Position numbers and translations under genes: made by a program
Notes under the pieces: generated by a model
Told to the model about the DNA's origin: nothing
Seen by the model: only the letters and a program-made list of their open reading frames with translations
Database searches by the model: none
Shown here: piece by piece, positions 30,313 to 38,972 of the stretch
Position numbering within the stretch: position 1 is the stretch's first letter
Layout of the letters: each line of letters starts with the position of its first letter
From: Stagnihabitans lacustris
Lineage (GTDB): Bacteria > Pseudomonadota > Alphaproteobacteria > Rhodobacterales > Rhodobacteraceae
Assembly (NCBI RefSeq): GCF_025950525.1
Contig: NZ_JAPDGS010000003.1
Coordinates: 456,813-520,812 of the forward strand
DNA length: 64,000 bases
Reading direction: 5' to 3'

Positions 30313-31310
30313 TCACCCTGCTTCTGGCCTTTCCGGCGCTGGCCGATATCAAGCTTGCGACCTGGGACAGCGGCATGTCCCAGACCGGCCCCGGCCTTTT
30401 GTTGCACCGCCTGACCCGCAAGGACCGCCCCGAGATCGAGGCAAGCCTTCAGGTCATCGACGCGCTGGATGCCGATGTCCTGCTGTTGACCGATATCGAC
30501 TGGGACCTGAACGCCGAGGCCTTGGCCGCGCTGAACGCCCGCCTTGCCCGTCCCTATCCGCATGTCATGGGCCTGAAGCCCAACACCGGCATCCCGTCGG
30601 GTCTGGACCTGAACCACGACGGCGCGCTTGCCGGGCCGCGCGATGCGCTGGCCTATGGGCTTTACCCCGGCCATTCCGGCATGGCCCTGCTGTCCCGCCT
30701 GCCCATCGGGACGCCGCAAAGCCTGACCGACCTGTTGTGGCGCGACCTGCCCGGCGCCAACCTGCCCCCCGACCTGACCGAGGACGAGGCCGCTGTTCTG
30801 CCGCTGTCGACCTCGGGCCATTATGTCATTCCGCTGGATCTGGGGACCGGGACCCTGACGCTTTTGGCCTATGCCGCGACCCCGCCGGTCTTTGACGGGC
30901 CCGAAGACCGCAACGGCCGCCGCAATGCCGATGAGACCGCTGTGTGGTCGCGCCTTCTGGATGGCAGCCTGGGCACGCCGCCCGCCCCGCCCTTCGTGGT
31001 GATCGGCAAGCCCAACCTGGACCCCAACGATGGCGACGGGATGCCGGCCAGCCTGCTTGCCCTGATGGCGCAGCTGCAAGACCCCAAGCCCCGCGGCATG
31101 GCCCCGCCCGATGGCGGCAAGGGTGATCCCGCGCTGGACACCTCGATCCTGAAATCCGGGCAGGGGCTGCGGGTCGACATGATCTTGCCGTCGAAGGATA
31201 TCACCGTGACGGGGGCCGGGGTGCTGTGGCCCGCGGCCTCTGATCCAATCGCCCCGGTGCTGGACCTGGCCTCGCCTCACCGTCCGGTCTGGATCACCAT
31301 CGCGCCGTGA
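30189..31310 (+). CDS. Secreted endonuclease/exonuclease/phosphatase-fold protein with altered active site; start uncertain
   Basis: The mature part begins at DIKLATWDSGMSQTGPGLLLH after a hydrophobic stretch ending in ALA, so export is likely. LLLTDIDWDLN, GHSGMALLSRLPI, VVIGKPNLDPNDGDG and LRVDMILPS follow the EEP-fold order. The normal GDFNLDP is GKPNLDP here, replacing an expected catalytic Asp by Lys, and the usual final SDH is not obvious. No ATG, GTG or TTG occurs between ATG 30189, which overlaps the previous gene by 124 bases without a ribosome site, and the signal-like region. A CTG at 30309 overlaps the previous stop (CTGA) but would give a very short signal. Its last 34 bases overlap the convergent gene. 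Confidence 0.7.
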   Translation: MGFPASQPFHAWHRHGPRRRHDPRTARDRASRPGACAAAGLITLLLAFPALADIKLATWDSGMSQTGPGLLLHRLTRKDRPEIEASLQVIDALDADVLLLTDIDWDLNAEALAALNARLARPYPHVMGLKPNTGIPSGLDLNHDGALAGPRDALAYGLYPGHSGMALLSRLPIGTPQSLTDLLWRDLPGANLPPDLTEDEAAVLPLSTSGHYVIPLDLGTGTLTLLAYAATPPVFDGPEDRNGRRNADETAVWSRLLDGSLGTPPAPPFVVIGKPNLDPNDGDGMPASLLALMAQLQDPKPRGMAPPDGGKGDPALDTSILKSGQGLRVDMILPSKDITVTGAGVLWPAASDPIAPVLDLASPHRPVWITIAP

Positions 31311-32152
31311 CCCGGCAGGTGATCGCGCAACACCACATCCAGCGGCGTCGCGCGAAAGTCGGGGAACAGCGCTTGCAAGGGCGCCGGGTCAAGGCTGTGG
31401 TCATGGTCGAACAGATAGCGCATCTCGCGCAGCTCTCGGGCCAGTTCCCAGAAGGGCGCGGCCAGGGTCATGGCCCACCAGGCAAATCCGACGACCCGGA
31501 CTGGCTGACCGCCAAGGGCTGCCAGTCGTGCGGCGAGGTCGTCGGGCGACAGGGTAAAGCCCGCAAAGGGCAGGTCGGTAAAGCCGGGCAGGGTGTCGCG
31601 CGCCTCGGCCAGCCGGACGCAAAGCCGCCCGAGGTCGGGCAGATAGCCATAGGCCCGGCGCCCCCGCCCCATCGCGGCCACGCGGCCCGGCGTCTTCAGC
31701 ATGACCATGCGCCAGATCGTCCCGGGTCCGTCGCCCACGAAATCCCCCGCCCGCAAGATCGCGACCTTGACGCCCAAAGCCGCAAGCGCGCGGTAGTCGC
31801 GCTCCATCTGCACCCGGATCGCGCCCTTGCGGGAGCAGGGCGCTTGCAGGGTCCCGGGTCCCCATGGGCCGGGCTGAACGCCATAGTTATAGACATTGCC
31901 CGGCACGATCAGAAAGGCGCCCGAGGCCTTGGCCGCGGCGCTGACCTCGGCCGTGATGGCGGGGATCGTCCGCGCCCAGTCGTGATATTTCGGCGGGTTC
32001 AGCCCGTTGACGATGACATCGCAGCCCATGGCCGCCGCCGTCATGTCGCCCCCGCGCGTGAACCGCAAGACCTCGTGTCCCGCCGCGGCAAAGGCTGCCG
32101 CCGCCGCCGCGCCGAAATTTCCGTTGGACCCCAGAACCAGAACTTTCATCAT
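31277..32152 (-). CDS. NAD(P)-dependent epimerase/dehydratase-like Rossmann protein
   Basis: A 291-residue protein of the atypical/extended SDR type. Seen: VLVLGSNGNFGAAAAAAFAAAGHEV at the N-terminus (nucleotide fold), CDVIVNGLNP, AFLIVPGNVYNYG, and a substrate-side region ILRAGDFVGDGPGTIW. The catalytic YxxxK is not clear, so the reaction is uncertain. AGGAGG lies just before two consecutive ATGs (32152 and 32149). It is transcribed away from a LysR regulator gene across 83 bases, the usual regulator-target arrangement. Confidence 0.85.
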   Translation of the reverse strand: MMKVLVLGSNGNFGAAAAAAFAAAGHEVLRFTRGGDMTAAAMGCDVIVNGLNPPKYHDWARTIPAITAEVSAAAKASGAFLIVPGNVYNYGVQPGPWGPGTLQAPCSRKGAIRVQMERDYRALAALGVKVAILRAGDFVGDGPGTIWRMVMLKTPGRVAAMGRGRRAYGYLPDLGRLCVRLAEARDTLPGFTDLPFAGFTLSPDDLAARLAALGGQPVRVVGFAWWAMTLAAPFWELARELREMRYLFDHDHSLDPAPLQALFPDFRATPLDVVLRDHLPGHGAMVIQTGR

Positions 32153-32223
32153 GCACCTCCTGTGATGCCTCCTTTTCGCCCATAAATAGGCGCATGGGGA
32201 TTGTCGAAATCCGGCGATCCCCT

Positions 32224-32237
32224 ATACATGAATGTAT
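32224..32237. promoter_or_regulatory. Palindrome overlapping the LysR gene start, candidate operator
   Basis: atacat-ga-atgtat is a perfect 6-bp inverted repeat whose right arm runs into the regulator's ATG (32236-32238). It lies in the 83-base gap between the divergent genes. Autorepression of the regulator by binding here is an inference. Confidence 0.5.
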
Positions 32238-33144
32238 GGATTGGACCCTTATCCGCTCTTTCCTGGCCGTGGCCGACCATGGCTCGCTGTCGGCCGCCGC
32301 CCGCGCGCTTGGCCTGACCCAGCCCACACTGGGCCGCCACATCACCGAACTGTCCGTCCAATTGCAGACCCCGCTTTTCACCCGCAGCGCTCGCGGGTTG
32401 GAACCCTCCGACGCCGCCCTTGCGCTCTTGCCTGCCGCGCGTCAGATGCGCGAGGCCGCCGCCCGGTTGGAACTGGCGGCGGCGGGCGCCTCGGACCGGT
32501 TGCAAGGGACGGTGCGGCTGACGGCCAGCCGCGTGATCTCGCATCACGTCTTGCCTTGGGTCTTGGCCCGGTTGCGGGTCGCAGAGCCCGGCATCGAAAT
32601 CGAGCTCGTGCCCTCGGACACGCCCGAAAACCTGCTGTTCCGCGAGGCCGACATCGCCTTGCGCATGTTCCGCCCCGATCAGGACGGCACCTTTGCCCGC
32701 CACCTGATCGACCTGCCGATGGGGCTTTATGCGGCGAAAACCTACCTGGACCGCCGGGGTCGCCCCCAGGCTCCGCCGGACCTTGCCGCCCATGACCTGA
32801 TCGGGATGGACCGATCCGACCTTGTGCAGCGGATGCTGGATTTCCTGAAGGTGCCGCTGAAACGTGCGGATTTCCCGGTGCGCTGCGACGACCAGTTGGT
32901 CTATCTGAACCTGATCCGCGCGGGGCTTGGCATTGGCGGCGCTCTGCGGCTGATCGGTGATGCCGACCCGCTGCTGGAGCCCGCCGCCCCCTTTCTGGCG
33001 CTGCCCGCTCTGCCGGTCTGGCTGACCGCGCCGCAAGCCCTGCGCCACACCCCGCGCATCCGCCGCGTGCTGGATCATCTGGCCGCCGAATTCCTAAGCC
33101 TGCTTGACCCTGGCCACCTTGACCCGGGGCCTGTCAAAGGCTAG
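32236..33144 (+). CDS. LysR-family transcriptional regulator
   Basis: A 302-residue protein. The winged helix-turn-helix is in residues 1-60: [25 protein letters not shown] then [24 protein letters not shown]. The effector-binding domain follows ([44 protein letters not shown]). ATG 32236 gives the normal LysR N-terminus; the upstream ATG 32194 would add residues outside the family. It probably controls the divergent epimerase-like gene. Inducer unknown. Confidence 0.92.
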   Translation: MDWTLIRSFLAVADHGSLSAAARALGLTQPTLGRHITELSVQLQTPLFTRSARGLEPSDAALALLPAARQMREAAARLELAAAGASDRLQGTVRLTASRVISHHVLPWVLARLRVAEPGIEIELVPSDTPENLLFREADIALRMFRPDQDGTFARHLIDLPMGLYAAKTYLDRRGRPQAPPDLAAHDLIGMDRSDLVQRMLDFLKVPLKRADFPVRCDDQLVYLNLIRAGLGIGGALRLIGDADPLLEPAAPFLALPALPVWLTAPQALRHTPRIRRVLDHLAAEFLSLLDPGHLDPGPVKG

Positions 33145-33173
33145 GCCAACCGCGACCAATTCAGGAGGCGAAC

Positions 33174-34280
33174 ATGGCCAACCCTTCCATCCTTATCCTC
33201 GCCGGTGACGGCATCGGCCCCGAAGTCATGGCCGAAGTGAAAAAGATCATCGGCTGGATGGGCGCGAAGCGCGGCATCCATTTCGACGTCAGCGAAGACC
33301 TGGTCGGCGGTTGCGCCTATGACGCCCATGGCACGCCCCTGACCGATGCGACGATGGCGCGCGCCCAAGAGGTCGACGCCGTGCTTCTGGGCGCCGTCGG
33401 CGGGCCGAAATATGACAAGCTGGACTTCAGTGTGAAGCCCGAGCGCGGCCTTCTGCGCCTGCGCAAAGAGATGGACCTTTTCTCGAACCTGCGCCCGGCC
33501 CAGTGCTTTGACGCGCTGGCCGATTTCTCGTCGCTGAAAAAGGACGTGGTGGCCGGTTTGGACATCATGATCGTGCGCGAACTGACCTCGGGTGTCTATT
33601 TCGGCGAACCCCGCGGCATCTTCACCGAGGGCAACGAGCGCGTGGGCATCAACACCCAGCGCTACACCGAAAGCGAAATCGCCCGCGTGGCGCGGTCTGC
33701 TTTTGAACTGGCCCGCAAGCGCGACAACAAGGTCTGCTCGATGGAGAAGGCCAATGTCATGGAATCCGGCATCCTGTGGCGCGAAGTCGTCCAGGAAATC
33801 CACGACAAGGAATATCCCGACGTCGAGCTGTCGCATATGTATGCCGACGCCGGCGCCATGCAGCTGTGCCGTTGGCCCAAGCAATTCGACGTCATCGTGA
33901 CCGACAACCTGTTCGGGGATCTTCTGTCGGACATGGCCGCCATGCTGACCGGGTCCTTGGGGATGCTGCCCTCGGCCTCCTTGGGTCTGCCGCAGGCCAA
34001 TGGCCGCCCGAAGGCCTTGTATGAGCCCGTCCACGGCTCGGCCCCCGACATCGCGGGCACGGGCAAGGCCAATCCCATCGCCTGTATCCTGTCGTTTGCG
34101 ATGGCATTGCGCTATTCCTTTGACCTGGGCTCTGAGGCCACCCGCGTCGAGCAGGCCGTGGAAAAGGTGCTGGCCGATGGTGTGCGCACCGCCGACCTGA
34201 TGGGCCCCGAGGGCGGCACGCCGGTTTCGACCGCTCAGATGGGCGACGCGGTCTTGGCCGCGCTGGACGCCAGCCTGTAA
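33174..34280 (+). CDS. leuB: 3-isopropylmalate dehydrogenase
   Basis: A 368-residue NAD-dependent beta-decarboxylating dehydrogenase, third step of leucine synthesis. Seen: [74 protein letters not shown], the metal site [17 protein letters not shown], and [24 protein letters not shown] (NAD-binding). AGGAGG precedes the ATG by 6-7 bases. It is separated from leuCD by about 4.5 kb of unrelated genes and has its own terminator. Confidence 0.98.
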   Translation: MANPSILILAGDGIGPEVMAEVKKIIGWMGAKRGIHFDVSEDLVGGCAYDAHGTPLTDATMARAQEVDAVLLGAVGGPKYDKLDFSVKPERGLLRLRKEMDLFSNLRPAQCFDALADFSSLKKDVVAGLDIMIVRELTSGVYFGEPRGIFTEGNERVGINTQRYTESEIARVARSAFELARKRDNKVCSMEKANVMESGILWREVVQEIHDKEYPDVELSHMYADAGAMQLCRWPKQFDVIVTDNLFGDLLSDMAAMLTGSLGMLPSASLGLPQANGRPKALYEPVHGSAPDIAGTGKANPIACILSFAMALRYSFDLGSEATRVEQAVEKVLADGVRTADLMGPEGGTPVSTAQMGDAVLAALDASL

Positions 34281-34287
34281 AACAGAG

Positions 34288-34308
34288 GCCCCGGATCAAG
34301 TCCGGGGC
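34288..34308 (+). terminator. Hairpin terminator after leuB
   Basis: gccccgga (34288-34295) pairs perfectly with tccggggc (34301-34308) around tcaag, followed by gccttt. Confidence 0.75.
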
Positions 34309-34348
34309 GCCTTTGCGATCAAGCGGCCGGGGTCCTCCCCGGCCCTTT

Positions 34349-34416
34349 GTCATTTCGGCCCCCAGGTCACTTGGGCCCATTAGTCACTTGGGCCCCCAAG
34401 TCATTTCGGCTTGAAG
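34349..34416. repeat. Four tandem 17-bp imperfect repeats at the 3' end of the gene at 34401
   Basis: Units start at 34349, 34366, 34383 and 34400 and each begins gtcacttgggc or gtcatttcggc. The last unit covers the stop codon and final codons of the - strand gene, so the array looks like the gene's terminal 17 bases multiplied downstream. Each unit carries a TGA on the - strand. Confidence 0.8.
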
Positions 34417-35165
34417 TCGGCGATTTCCTTGACCTTGGCGAGGGCCAGTTGCAGCACCTTCAGCCGCAGGGTCACATGTTTCGGGTCCTCGCTTCCGATC
34501 TTCAGCGTATCGGAGTCAAAGCCCTTGAACTTCTCGAAATCCTTCCAGAATTCCTTACGATAGATCTCGATGGTCGAAACGCAATTCGACACCGAGCGGC
34601 CGTGCTGTTTCACCAGCGTGTCCCAATCCGTCTTGGTGCCCGGCGAGTCCACATAGTCGCCCGCGCCCTTGCGGAACTTGTCGATCGAGGGTTTCAGCTC
34701 TTTGACGGCCAGGTCGACGCGCATCTTGATGCGCTTTTCGGCCTCCTTGACCTCGTCTTCAAAGGTGATGCTCTTGCACGTGACCGCGAAAAGATCGGCG
34801 GTCTTGGCAATCGTCGCGGCGGCCTTGGCGGCGTCGGTGTATTTCGCCTTGGTCAGGGCGATTTCGGCCTTTTTCGCGGTCGCGACAATGGTTTTCAACT
34901 GGCTGATCAGCGGCTCGACCATCTTGGCATAGTTGGACTTCGCTTCCTTGATGCCTGTGGCCAGATCCTCCATCGTCTTGGGCGAATTCACCGTCGGCAA
35001 AAGCCTGGCGGTGTCGATCAGCTTGTGCAGCTTCTCGCCCTTGTCCAACTCGGCCTTCAGGCCGGTCTTGACCGTCTTGGCCATCAGGCCCTTTTTCTTT
35101 TGCCAATCCTTGTCGGTCAATTCGACCGGGTAGTTTATCAAGTAGGAAACGTTGATGCCCGCCAT
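34401..35165 (-). CDS. Lys/Ala-rich helical protein of unknown function, paralogue of next gene
   Basis: A 254-residue soluble protein with no signal peptide, rich in Lys and Ala and almost wholly helical, with coiled-coil character (EAKSNYAKMVEPLISQLKTI, KAEIALTKAKYTDAAKAAAT). It shares a pattern with the protein at 35212-36000: YPVELTDKDWQKKK against YPPELTEAAWAAK, LLP-x4-P, PLISQL against PLQDQL, and FWKDFEKFKGFDSDTLK against FWHKFKMFQSFDIDALK. Family not recognised. Start ATG 35163-35165 follows gggaagg. Its 3' end is inside a 17-bp tandem repeat. Confidence 0.78.
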   Translation of the reverse strand: MAGINVSYLINYPVELTDKDWQKKKGLMAKTVKTGLKAELDKGEKLHKLIDTARLLPTVNSPKTMEDLATGIKEAKSNYAKMVEPLISQLKTIVATAKKAEIALTKAKYTDAAKAAATIAKTADLFAVTCKSITFEDEVKEAEKRIKMRVDLAVKELKPSIDKFRKGAGDYVDSPGTKTDWDTLVKQHGRSVSNCVSTIEIYRKEFWKDFEKFKGFDSDTLKIGSEDPKHVTLRLKVLQLALAKVKEIADFKPK

Positions 35166-35211
35166 TGATGCCTTCCCTTAATTTGGATGACGAAAAGTTA
35201 ACGCGGCATTT

Positions 35212-36000
35212 TTAATCCGCCAAGGGGGAAGCTTGGGTGATTTTCCCCGGCTCGTCCGGTTCGTGATCCGCGATGGCCTCGGTCTGGCGGACGGCCTGGC
35301 CCAGAACGGCAAGGCGTTTGGTGCGGTCGATCTCTTCGGTGCCCTCCAGTTTCAGGGCGTCGATGTCAAAGCTTTGGAACATCTTGAACTTGTGCCAGAA
35401 CCGCGCGCGATAATCAGGCAGGGCCGAGACGATCTGGCTAAGCCTGTGGCCCTCGGGGCGGATCAGGGCTTGCCAGTCGGCGGCGCGCTGGGGGCCTTGT
35501 TCATAGGTCTGGGCTGCGCGGATCAGCCGGGCCGCGGCATCGTCCACCATAAGGTCGGCCTTGTCGCTGGCGGCCTCGATCCGGGCGCGGGTGTCCTCGT
35601 AATCCTGGCTCCAGTCGACGGCGGCGCAGGCCTGGGCGAAAGCTGCGGCGCTGTCGCCCAGTTCGGCGGCTGCGGGGCCGGGACCTTGGCGGCTGCGCTT
35701 GTATTCCGCAAGGATGCGCCTTGCGATGCGGGCCAGGCTCATCAGCTGATCCTGAAGCGGCAGGACGCGGGCGGTCAGGTGGCTGTGGCAGTCGATTACC
35801 GCCAGCTCCAGCGCGGTCAGGCTTTGCGGCTGGCGGGTCGAGGGCAACAGCGCCGCGGGGTCGATCCGGGCGTAAAGCCGTTCGGCCTGCGCCAGTTCGG
35901 CCCCCAGCGCAGAGGGGCGCCCCCCGGTCTTGGCAGCCCAAGCCGCTTCGGTCAGCTCGGGCGGGTAGACGCCCAAGGGCAAGAGGCCCGTGCCGGACAT
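35212..36000 (-). CDS. Helical protein of unknown function, paralogue of 34401-35165
   Basis: A 262-residue protein of the same length and pattern as its downstream neighbour but acidic and Ala/Gln-rich rather than Lys-rich. Conserved points: YPPELTEAAWAAK near residue 12, LGAELAQAERLYARIDPAALLP, PLQDQLMSLARIA, FWHKFKMFQSFDIDALKLEG and a terminal AIADHEP (AIADFKP-like in the neighbour). No signal peptide or known motif. Start ATG 35998-36000 after aaggga. The two genes are 46 bases apart, co-directional and probably cotranscribed. Opposite charge in two paralogues suggests, but does not show, that they interact. Confidence 0.75.
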   Translation of the reverse strand: MSGTGLLPLGVYPPELTEAAWAAKTGGRPSALGAELAQAERLYARIDPAALLPSTRQPQSLTALELAVIDCHSHLTARVLPLQDQLMSLARIARRILAEYKRSRQGPGPAAAELGDSAAAFAQACAAVDWSQDYEDTRARIEAASDKADLMVDDAAARLIRAAQTYEQGPQRAADWQALIRPEGHRLSQIVSALPDYRARFWHKFKMFQSFDIDALKLEGTEEIDRTKRLAVLGQAVRQTEAIADHEPDEPGKITQASPLAD

Positions 36001-36202
36001 GCGTTCCCTTTTTCAGCGGTCGCAGGACGATCAGCCCATGACCGATCTGCCCGATCCTTGCAAGAAATTTGGGCGCAGGCCAAGCGCCCGGCAAGAGCGG
36101 GTGGCAAAACCGCCCCACAAAAACGTGAACGCGGGAAAAACGACCCGTGTCTGGCGGAATATGGCAGGATATATTTACCTTTATGCCAGAGGTTGCATCA
36201 TC

Positions 36203-37099
36203 ATGATCCAATCTCCTTCCCTGCGTGGCAGCCTTTTGGCGCTTGCCTCTTTCGGCGGCTATGCGTGCTGCGACATTTCATTGAAGGCCTTGGGGGCTGC
36301 GAACCTGCACTCGTTTCAGGTGGCGTTCCTGTCGGCCCTGTGCACCTTGCCCTTCGTGCTGGGCCAGATCCTCTGGACCAACCGGGCAGAGCTTTCGCCC
36401 GCGGCCTTTCGTCCCGCCCTGCCGGGGCTGACGCTGTTGCGCGGGCTGATTACGCTGTGCGGGTCAGGGTTTGTGACCTATGCCTTCACCCATCTGCCCA
36501 TCGCGGAATGTTACGCGATCTTTTTCACCATGCCCTTGCTGATCACTCTGCTGGCCTGGCCCCTGCTGGGAGAGCCCATCGACGCCAGGCGTGGGGTCCT
36601 GATCCTGTTGGGCTTTGCCGGCGTGCTGATCGCGCTGCGGCCGGGGTCGACCGATTTCCAGTTCGCGCATCTGATTGCGGCCTGTGGCGCCGTGACCGGG
36701 GCCCTGAACTCGCTGTTGCTGCGCAAGATCGGCCACCGCGAAAGGTCGGGGGTCATCCTGCTGTATCCGGTGCTGTTTCAGGCCGGGGTCGGGGCCTTTC
36801 TGGCCTATGGCGTCTGGCAGCCGCTGACGCTGCAGGACTGGGCCATCGGGCTGCAAATCGGCGCGATCGGGACTTTGGCCGGGGTGCTGATTATCGCGGC
36901 CTACCGCTGTTCGCCCGCCATTGTCGTGGCGCCGATGCAGTATTCACAGATCGTCTGGGCCAGTGCGCTGGGCGTGATCTTTTTCGCCGAGATCCCCAAG
37001 GCCGCGACGATTTCGGGCATCTCGGTCATCATCGCGGCGGGGCTCTTGATGCTGTGGGTCAATGGCCGCGCCCCTGCCTTCCGAAAATCCCTCGCCTGA
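36203..37099 (+). CDS. DMT superfamily (EamA) transporter
   Basis: A 298-residue protein with about ten hydrophobic helices arranged as two EamA repeats (GSLLALASFGGYACCDISLKAL; LRGLITLCGSGFVTYAFTHLPIAECYAIFFTMPLLITLLAWPLLGE; second repeat ending APMQYSQIVWASALGVIFFAE). Probably a small-metabolite exporter; substrate unknown. Start ATG 36203 has AGAGG upstream; ATG 36161 in frame is less likely. It is paralogous to the next gene, 66 bases downstream. Confidence 0.9.
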   Translation: MIQSPSLRGSLLALASFGGYACCDISLKALGAANLHSFQVAFLSALCTLPFVLGQILWTNRAELSPAAFRPALPGLTLLRGLITLCGSGFVTYAFTHLPIAECYAIFFTMPLLITLLAWPLLGEPIDARRGVLILLGFAGVLIALRPGSTDFQFAHLIAACGAVTGALNSLLLRKIGHRERSGVILLYPVLFQAGVGAFLAYGVWQPLTLQDWAIGLQIGAIGTLAGVLIIAAYRCSPAIVVAPMQYSQIVWASALGVIFFAEIPKAATISGISVIIAAGLLMLWVNGRAPAFRKSLA

Positions 37100-37165
37100 C
37101 GGTTTTGCCCTTGCATAGGTCTGCAAAGGGCGCGACACCCAAGGCCTTTCCAGCTCAGGTCCATC

Positions 37166-38152
37166 ATGGCTCCCCGTCAAAACAACCTTCACGGCGCAGG
37201 GCTTGCCCTTGCGTCCTTCGCCATTTACGCAAGCGGCGATGCCATCGTGAAATATATGGGGGCGTCCTATAGCCCCTTTCAGAACATCTTCTTTTCCTGC
37301 CTGTTCAGCTTTCCCCTGGTCGCGGTCATGCTGGCCGGCGATGGGCGCGAAGGCAATCTGATCCCGAAAAAGCCCGGGCTGATGGCGCTGCGGTCCATCC
37401 TGGGGGTGGTGAATATCCTGGCCGGCTTCACCGCCTTTGCCTATCTGCCGATGTCCGAGGCCTATCCGATCTTCTTTGCCGCCCCGATTCTGGTGACGCT
37501 GTTCGCCATCCCCATGCTGGGTGAAAAGATCGGCTGGCAGCGCGGGGCGGCCGTGGCCCTGGGCCTGATCGGCGTCGTGGTGGCCCTGCGCCCCGGTGAG
37601 GCGGGCTTTGGCATCGGCCATGTCGCGGCCATCACGGCGGCGGTGATCTTTGCCTTCAACTCGGTCTTGATGCGCAAAACCGGCGGTGAGGAACGGACCG
37701 TCGTCCTGATGATCTATCCGATGTTCGCCAACCTGATCGTCACGGGCCTGGCCTTGCCCTTCTTTTATGAGCCGATGCCGATCACCCACCTGGGCCTTCT
37801 GGCGGGCATCGCGCTGACCGGGTTCTTTGGCGGCATCCTTTCGGTGGCGGCCTATCGTCGGGCCCAGGCGGCTGTGGCGGCCTCGATGCAATATTCGCAG
37901 ATCATCTGGGCCACGGTCTTTGGCGTGCTGCTGTTTGACGACACATTCGAAACCCGCAAGCTGATCGGCACGGCGATCATCATCGCCTCGGGCATCTGGA
38001 TCGTCATGCGTGAGGGCACGCCGACGGTGCAATCGAACCGCGTGGTGTCCGAGACCAAGGGCCGCTTCGAACTGGGCGTCTTGCCGCGCCTGTCGCTGTG
38101 GTCGCGCCTGCCCGCGCGCCTGACCCGCGAGGACCGCAACGACCTGTCCTAG
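37166..38152 (+). CDS. DMT superfamily (EamA) transporter
   Basis: A 328-residue ten-helix protein with two EamA repeats: LALASFAIYASGDAIVKYMGA, then FTAFAYLPMSEAYPIFFAAPILVTLFAIPMLGE and, in repeat two, AASMQYSQIIWATVFGVLLFDD. It is close in pattern to the preceding gene, pointing to tandem duplication. A charged C-terminal tail of about 45 residues is cytoplasmic. Substrate unknown. Confidence 0.9.
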   Translation: MAPRQNNLHGAGLALASFAIYASGDAIVKYMGASYSPFQNIFFSCLFSFPLVAVMLAGDGREGNLIPKKPGLMALRSILGVVNILAGFTAFAYLPMSEAYPIFFAAPILVTLFAIPMLGEKIGWQRGAAVALGLIGVVVALRPGEAGFGIGHVAAITAAVIFAFNSVLMRKTGGEERTVVLMIYPMFANLIVTGLALPFFYEPMPITHLGLLAGIALTGFFGGILSVAAYRRAQAAVAASMQYSQIIWATVFGVLLFDDTFETRKLIGTAIIIASGIWIVMREGTPTVQSNRVVSETKGRFELGVLPRLSLWSRLPARLTREDRNDLS

Positions 38153-38232
38153 GGCCTTGCGGGAATCTTCACGCCAAGCCCTCGGCCCCCCTTGCAAATC
38201 CTGTGGGGCCGGGGTAACTCCCGCCTCACGGT

Positions 38233-38309
38233 CGGAGTGTAGCGCAGCCTGGTAGCGCACCTGCTTCGGGAGCAGGGGGTCGAAGGTTCGAATCCTTTCA
38301 CTCCGACCA
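38233..38309 (+). tRNA. tRNA-Pro, anticodon CGG
   Basis: A 77-base cloverleaf with encoded CCA. Acceptor arms cggagtg and cactccg pair, the anticodon stem cctgc/gcagg encloses ttcggga (anticodon CGG), and the T-arm loop is ggttcgaatcc. It reads CCG codons. Confidence 0.97.
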
Positions 38310-38363
38310 GTTTCCCGCAAATCCCCAAGATATCGCCGGCAAACCTGCAGCCCCTAACCGCGG

Positions 38364-38387
38364 CAAAAGCTTTCGCCAAAGCTTTTG
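38364..38387. terminator. Perfect hairpin between tRNA-Pro and VOC gene
   Basis: caaaagcttt (38364-38373) pairs with aaagcttttg (38378-38387) around cgcc. It lies 4 bases past the stop of the - strand VOC gene and about 55 bases after the tRNA, so it can serve either. Confidence 0.65.
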
Positions 38388-38391
38388 GTTG

Positions 38392-38865
38392 TCACCCGCC
38401 GCGTGCCGCCTCAATCGCGGCGACGTCGATCTTGCCCATGGTCATCATCGCGGCAAAGACCCTTTGGGCCACCGCGCCGCCTTCGGCCATGGCTTCGGTC
38501 AGAGCGCGCGGCGTGATCTGCCAGGAAATCCCCCAGCGGTCCTTGCACCAGCCGCATTGGCTTTCGGAGCCACCATGTCCGACGATGGCGTCCCAATAGC
38601 GGTCGGTCTCGGCCTGATCCTCGGTCATGATCTGAAAGGAAAAAGCCTCGGACTGCGGGAACATCGGTCCGCCGTTCAACCCCATGCAGGCCACACCCGC
38701 GACGGTGAAGTCGACGGTCAGGACCTGGCCCTTTGCCCCGTTGGGGTAATCCCCCGGGGCCCGCATCACCCGCCCCACGGCCGAGTCCGGAAAGGTCGCG
38801 GCGTAAAAGGCCGCAGCCTCTTCGGCGCCGCTGTCATACCACAGGCAGATCGTATTTTTGGCCAT
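38392..38865 (-). CDS. VOC superfamily protein (PhnB/3-demethylubiquinone methyltransferase-like)
   Basis: A 157-residue glyoxalase-fold protein of the PhnB-like type: ICLWYDSGAEEAAAFYAATFP at the N-terminus, VDFTVAGVACMGLNGGP, FSFQIMTEDQAETDRYWDAIV, and CGWCKDRWGISWQITPRAL, which is typical of the 06g3/PhnB group often misnamed 3-demethylubiquinone methyltransferase. The enzymatic role is unknown. AAAGGA precedes the ATG. Confidence 0.9.
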   Translation of the reverse strand: MAKNTICLWYDSGAEEAAAFYAATFPDSAVGRVMRAPGDYPNGAKGQVLTVDFTVAGVACMGLNGGPMFPQSEAFSFQIMTEDQAETDRYWDAIVGHGGSESQCGWCKDRWGISWQITPRALTEAMAEGGAVAQRVFAAMMTMGKIDVAAIEAARGG

Positions 38866-38972
38866 GATGAATTCCTTTTACATCAAACAATCATGCCAGA
38901 AAGCCGCCCGCCTCGCCAGAGGCAAAGGCGCCGGACGATCGCTCTGCCCCTGCGGCTGACCCCGGAAGGGCG

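Noticed and set aside
38149..38379. Small - strand frame encoding a KGFEPSTPCSRSRCATRL peptide
   Set aside because: This is the well-known spurious translation of a tRNA gene, here tRNA-Pro.
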